From the NCBI RefSeq assembly GCF_049243985.1, contig NC_135384.1, positions 11,838,501 to 11,902,500 on the forward strand: 64,000 nt of DNA, given 5' to 3'. Of this stretch, positions 61,390 to 64,000 are shown piece after piece. The notes beneath the pieces are model-generated. The model worked only from the letters and a program-made list of their open reading frames with translations. It did not search any database and had not been told where the DNA came from. Each line of letters opens with the position of its first letter. Within the stretch, counting starts at the first letter, position 1. The DNA is from Paroedura picta. Lineage: Eukaryota; Chordata; Lepidosauria; Squamata; Gekkonidae. Both the position numbers and the translations under genes were made by a program.

Positions 61390-64000
61390 ACGTGGTAATT
61401 TTAGAGCTCCGGAACCCGGAGAACGGACTAAGTTGGGTGGGGGAGGCTCTTTTGGACTCTGGATGCGACCACAGCATGGTCCACCCCCAGATAGCCCGGG
61501 CTTTGGGGCTACCGAAGCGCATTCGGAAGGTTCCCCTGGTTTTCGTCCAGATGGACGGCAGCCCGATTCAGGGGGGACCTTTCGGGGAGGAGGTGGGTCC
61601 TATCGCCATCCACATAGGGGACCACCAAGAGCTGCGGTGGCTGATCCAGGTCCCCGTAGCGGGATATCGGGCGGTGTTGGGCCTGGATTGGCTGAAGGAA
61701 CACAACCCCGTGGTGGACTGGCGGGCGGGGACCCTGAAGTTCGACTTGACGGTGGGTGCACGGCATCGGGTCCCCCACGAGAATTCCAGCCACAAGAGGA
61801 CGGCGGCGCGTCCCAGGGGAGCGGCGGCGGCGCAGCAGGAGATACCAGAGCCCGAGGTCCCGCCAGAGTACCGAGACCTCGCAGCCGTTTTCAGCGAGCG
61901 GGAAGCGGACGAGCTACCCCCACACCGCCGCACGGACTGCGCTATCAACATCCCAGAGGGGGCGGTACTACCCAAAGGGCTCATCTACAAGATGAGTGAG
62001 GGTGAGCTCAAGGACCTCCGGGAGTTTTTGGGTAAAAATCTGGCCCGAGGTTTCATCCGGCCCGCTTCCAGTCCCATGGGAGCTCCAGTCTTGTTCGTCC
62101 GGAAAAAGGATGGGTCCCGACGGCTGTGCCAGGACTACCGGGGCCTCAACGCCATCGCAGCGGGGAACGCTTACCCCCTCCCGCTGATCCCGGATTTGCT
62201 GGCCCGGCTGGGCAAAGGGACTCTGTTCACTAAGCTGGACCTAAGGGAGGCGTACTACCGGGTACGCATCCGGGAGGGGGATGAGTGGAAAACAGCGTTT
62301 AACTGTCAATTGGGACAATTCGAATTTAAAGTGATGCCGTTCGGTTTAAGCGGGGCACCTGGGGTTTTCATGAGTCTAATTAATGAGGTGTTGCAGGACC
62401 TTCTGTTTCAGGGGGTGGTTGTTTATTTGGATGACGTCCTGATCTACAGCCAAGATCCCCAAGAGCACGTGACCCTGGTGAGGGAGGTGTTAAAGCGCCT
62501 GCTGGCAAACCACCTATACGTGAAGCTGGCTAAGTGCGAATTCCACCGTCCCTCCCTGGACTATTTGGGCTACCGCATCTCAGCCCAGGGCATAGCTATG
62601 GACCCCGAGAAGGTGCAGGCGGTGATGGCCTGGGAAAGGCCCCGCACCCGGAAACAGCTACAAAGCTTCCTGGGGTTTGCTAACTTTTTTAGAGGCTTCA
62701 TCCCCAGATACTCCTCCGTAGTGGCTCCCCTCACGGACTTGCTAGGTACCAAGGGGAGAGGTCCTCGCGCCACGCGGCCCAGCGCAGCGCTCGGCTGGAA
62801 TGAGAAATCGGAGGCAGCGTTCCTGGCCCTCAAACAAGCTTTCGCGTCTGAGCCCACGCTACTGCACGTCGACCCAACCCAGCCGATGGTGGTACAAGTC
62901 GACGCCAGCGACGCAGCAGCCGGGGCGGTTCTCCTGCAGCGAGACAAGGCGGGACAGCTGAGGCCGGCGGCCTACCTCTCACGAAAATTCGCCGAAACGG
63001 AGCGGAACTGGTCTACCTGGGAGAAGGAGGCGTTTGCGATTAAGTTCGCCCTCACCGAATGGCGGCATTGGCTGGAGGAAACAGAGGAGCCGTTCGAGGT
63101 CTGGACAGATCACAAGAATCTGGAGGCGCTCCGGCAACCGCGATCCCTGAACGCCAAGCAGATGAGGTGGGCGGAGTTCTTTTCGCGGTACAATTTCAAG
63201 CTTGGTCACATCCCCGGCAAAGAGAATTTCCTCGCGGACGCCCTCTCCCGTCTGCCGCATTATGGGGAGGGGTACGCTCCCTGCACCAGGTCCGTGTTTG
63301 GTGAGGAGCAGCTGGGACGGGGGGTCGTCACTAGGCGTCGGGCCAGGGAGGAATGGGAGCCCGACCCGGCGACCGCCCCGCTCCGAGACCGCCTAGTGGC
63401 AGCCTACGGGACAGACGAGGAGCTGGCTGAGCTCCGGGACTCTTTGATTTTGGACTCCGGTCTCTGGCGGAGGGGGGAGGCTGTCTACGTCCCGGAAGGG
63501 CTACGACGGGAAGCCCTCAGCCTCTGCCACGATGCTAAGACCGCCGGGCACTTCGGTTTCGTAAAATCCTGGAAGTTGGCCCGGCGGCGGTTTTGGTGGC
63601 CCAGTCTGCGGCGGGACACAAAAGCTTACGTCAGTGGTTGTCCTGTCTGCCTGACCTGCAAGCCGGGGGTTGGCAAGCCGAAAGGTCTGCTGCACCCGCT
63701 CGAGGTCCCGACCCGGCCGTGGTCAGTGATCTCCATGGACTTTATAACAGACTTGCCTCCCAGCAAGGGGAAAACGGTGATCTGGGTGGTGGTAGATCTA
63801 TTTTCCAAACAGGCCCATTTCATTCCTTGCGCCAGTGTCCCCAGTGCTTCACAGTTGGCTCGGATGTTCCTGGATCACGTGTTCCGACTGCACGGGCTGC
63901 CGGACAAGGTGATTTCCGATCGGGGCTCACAATTCGTGTCCCGGTTTTGGCAAGCTTTCCTGCGCCTGTTAGACATCGAGCAAGGGCTGAGCTCCGCTTA
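61390..64000 (+). CDS. pol of the LTR retrotransposon, partial at window end
   Basis: Family parts in order: aspartic protease (DSG near 61455), reverse transcriptase (YLDD near 62424), RNase H (about 62880-63260), and integrase with its zinc-binding region (about 63510-63660) and the start of the catalytic core. It lies in the -1 frame relative to gag, as is usual in this group. The part seen looks whole; the end is outside the window. Confidence 0.85.

Larger units (their letters stand above)
59252..64000 (+). mobile_element. Ty3/gypsy LTR retrotransposon, sushi (chromovirus) type, cut by window end
   Basis: 5' LTR, gag, and pol as far as integrase are visible. The rest lies outside the window. 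What can be seen looks whole. It is GC-rich and unlike its surroundings. The order protease, reverse transcriptase, RNase H, integrase fits Ty3/gypsy. A primer site complementary to the element's own transcript start fits the Tf1/sushi group. It sits in the OR8 3' flank, where the OR7 copy (near 52097) is uninterrupted, so it is younger than the OR7/OR8 duplication. The second LTR is not visible, so age from LTR divergence cannot be judged; its condition suggests it is young. Confidence 0.93.

Overview
This window is genomic DNA from a squamate reptile, and a gecko is my low-confidence guess. The evidence is eight tandem vertebrate class II olfactory receptor (OR) genes, Sauria-type tRNA-derived SINEs with GAA/TTC tails, BovB and CR1 LINE pieces, a second tRNA-derived squamate SINE, and OR genes with one coding exon. 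All eight ORs are on the + strand.

Layout. (1) 1-17.0 kb: three OR units (OR1 at 2818, OR2 at 9214, OR3 at 14246). OR1 and OR3 share matching upstream and downstream flanks. OR3 is disrupted by one extra G in a G run. SINEs, a CR1 with an inverted 5' part, BovB pieces and two MITEs interrupt the units, and the sister unit often keeps the empty site. (2) 18.7-29.3 kb: a Helitron on the - strand with an undamaged 1530-residue Rep/helicase ORF and a textbook 3' end (10-bp hairpin, then CTAG, then target T). Upstream of the ORF lies an array of about 15 monomers of 248 bp that contains a five-monomer higher-order duplication. In the Helitron's sense each monomer carries a good splice donor and a good splice acceptor. 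(3) 31.3-33.6 kb: GC-rich DNA with about 500-bp tandem units, a perfect palindrome with 48-bp arms, and a short tandem duplication. (4) 35.7 kb: a lone OR of another subfamily (OR4). (5) 39.6-59.2 kb: four tandem OR units (OR5-OR8, OR5V1-like). Each has an Olf/EBF site (degraded in OR5) and a TATA-like box. Three of the four have a candidate noncoding first exon with a GTAAG donor, and all four have an acceptor just before the coding exon. (6) 59252 to the window end: the 5' LTR, gag and most of pol of a sushi-type Ty3/gypsy retrotransposon, cut by the window edge.

How it fits together. The host content is an OR cluster that grew by tandem duplication of units of roughly 4-6 kb including their promoters. 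Transposons inserted between duplication rounds date those rounds. The most striking non-host items are the intact Helitron with its monomer array and an ORF1-only L1-like element at 52272-54048 flanked by 12-bp target duplications. All identifications come from reading the sequence and from family knowledge. No database search was possible.
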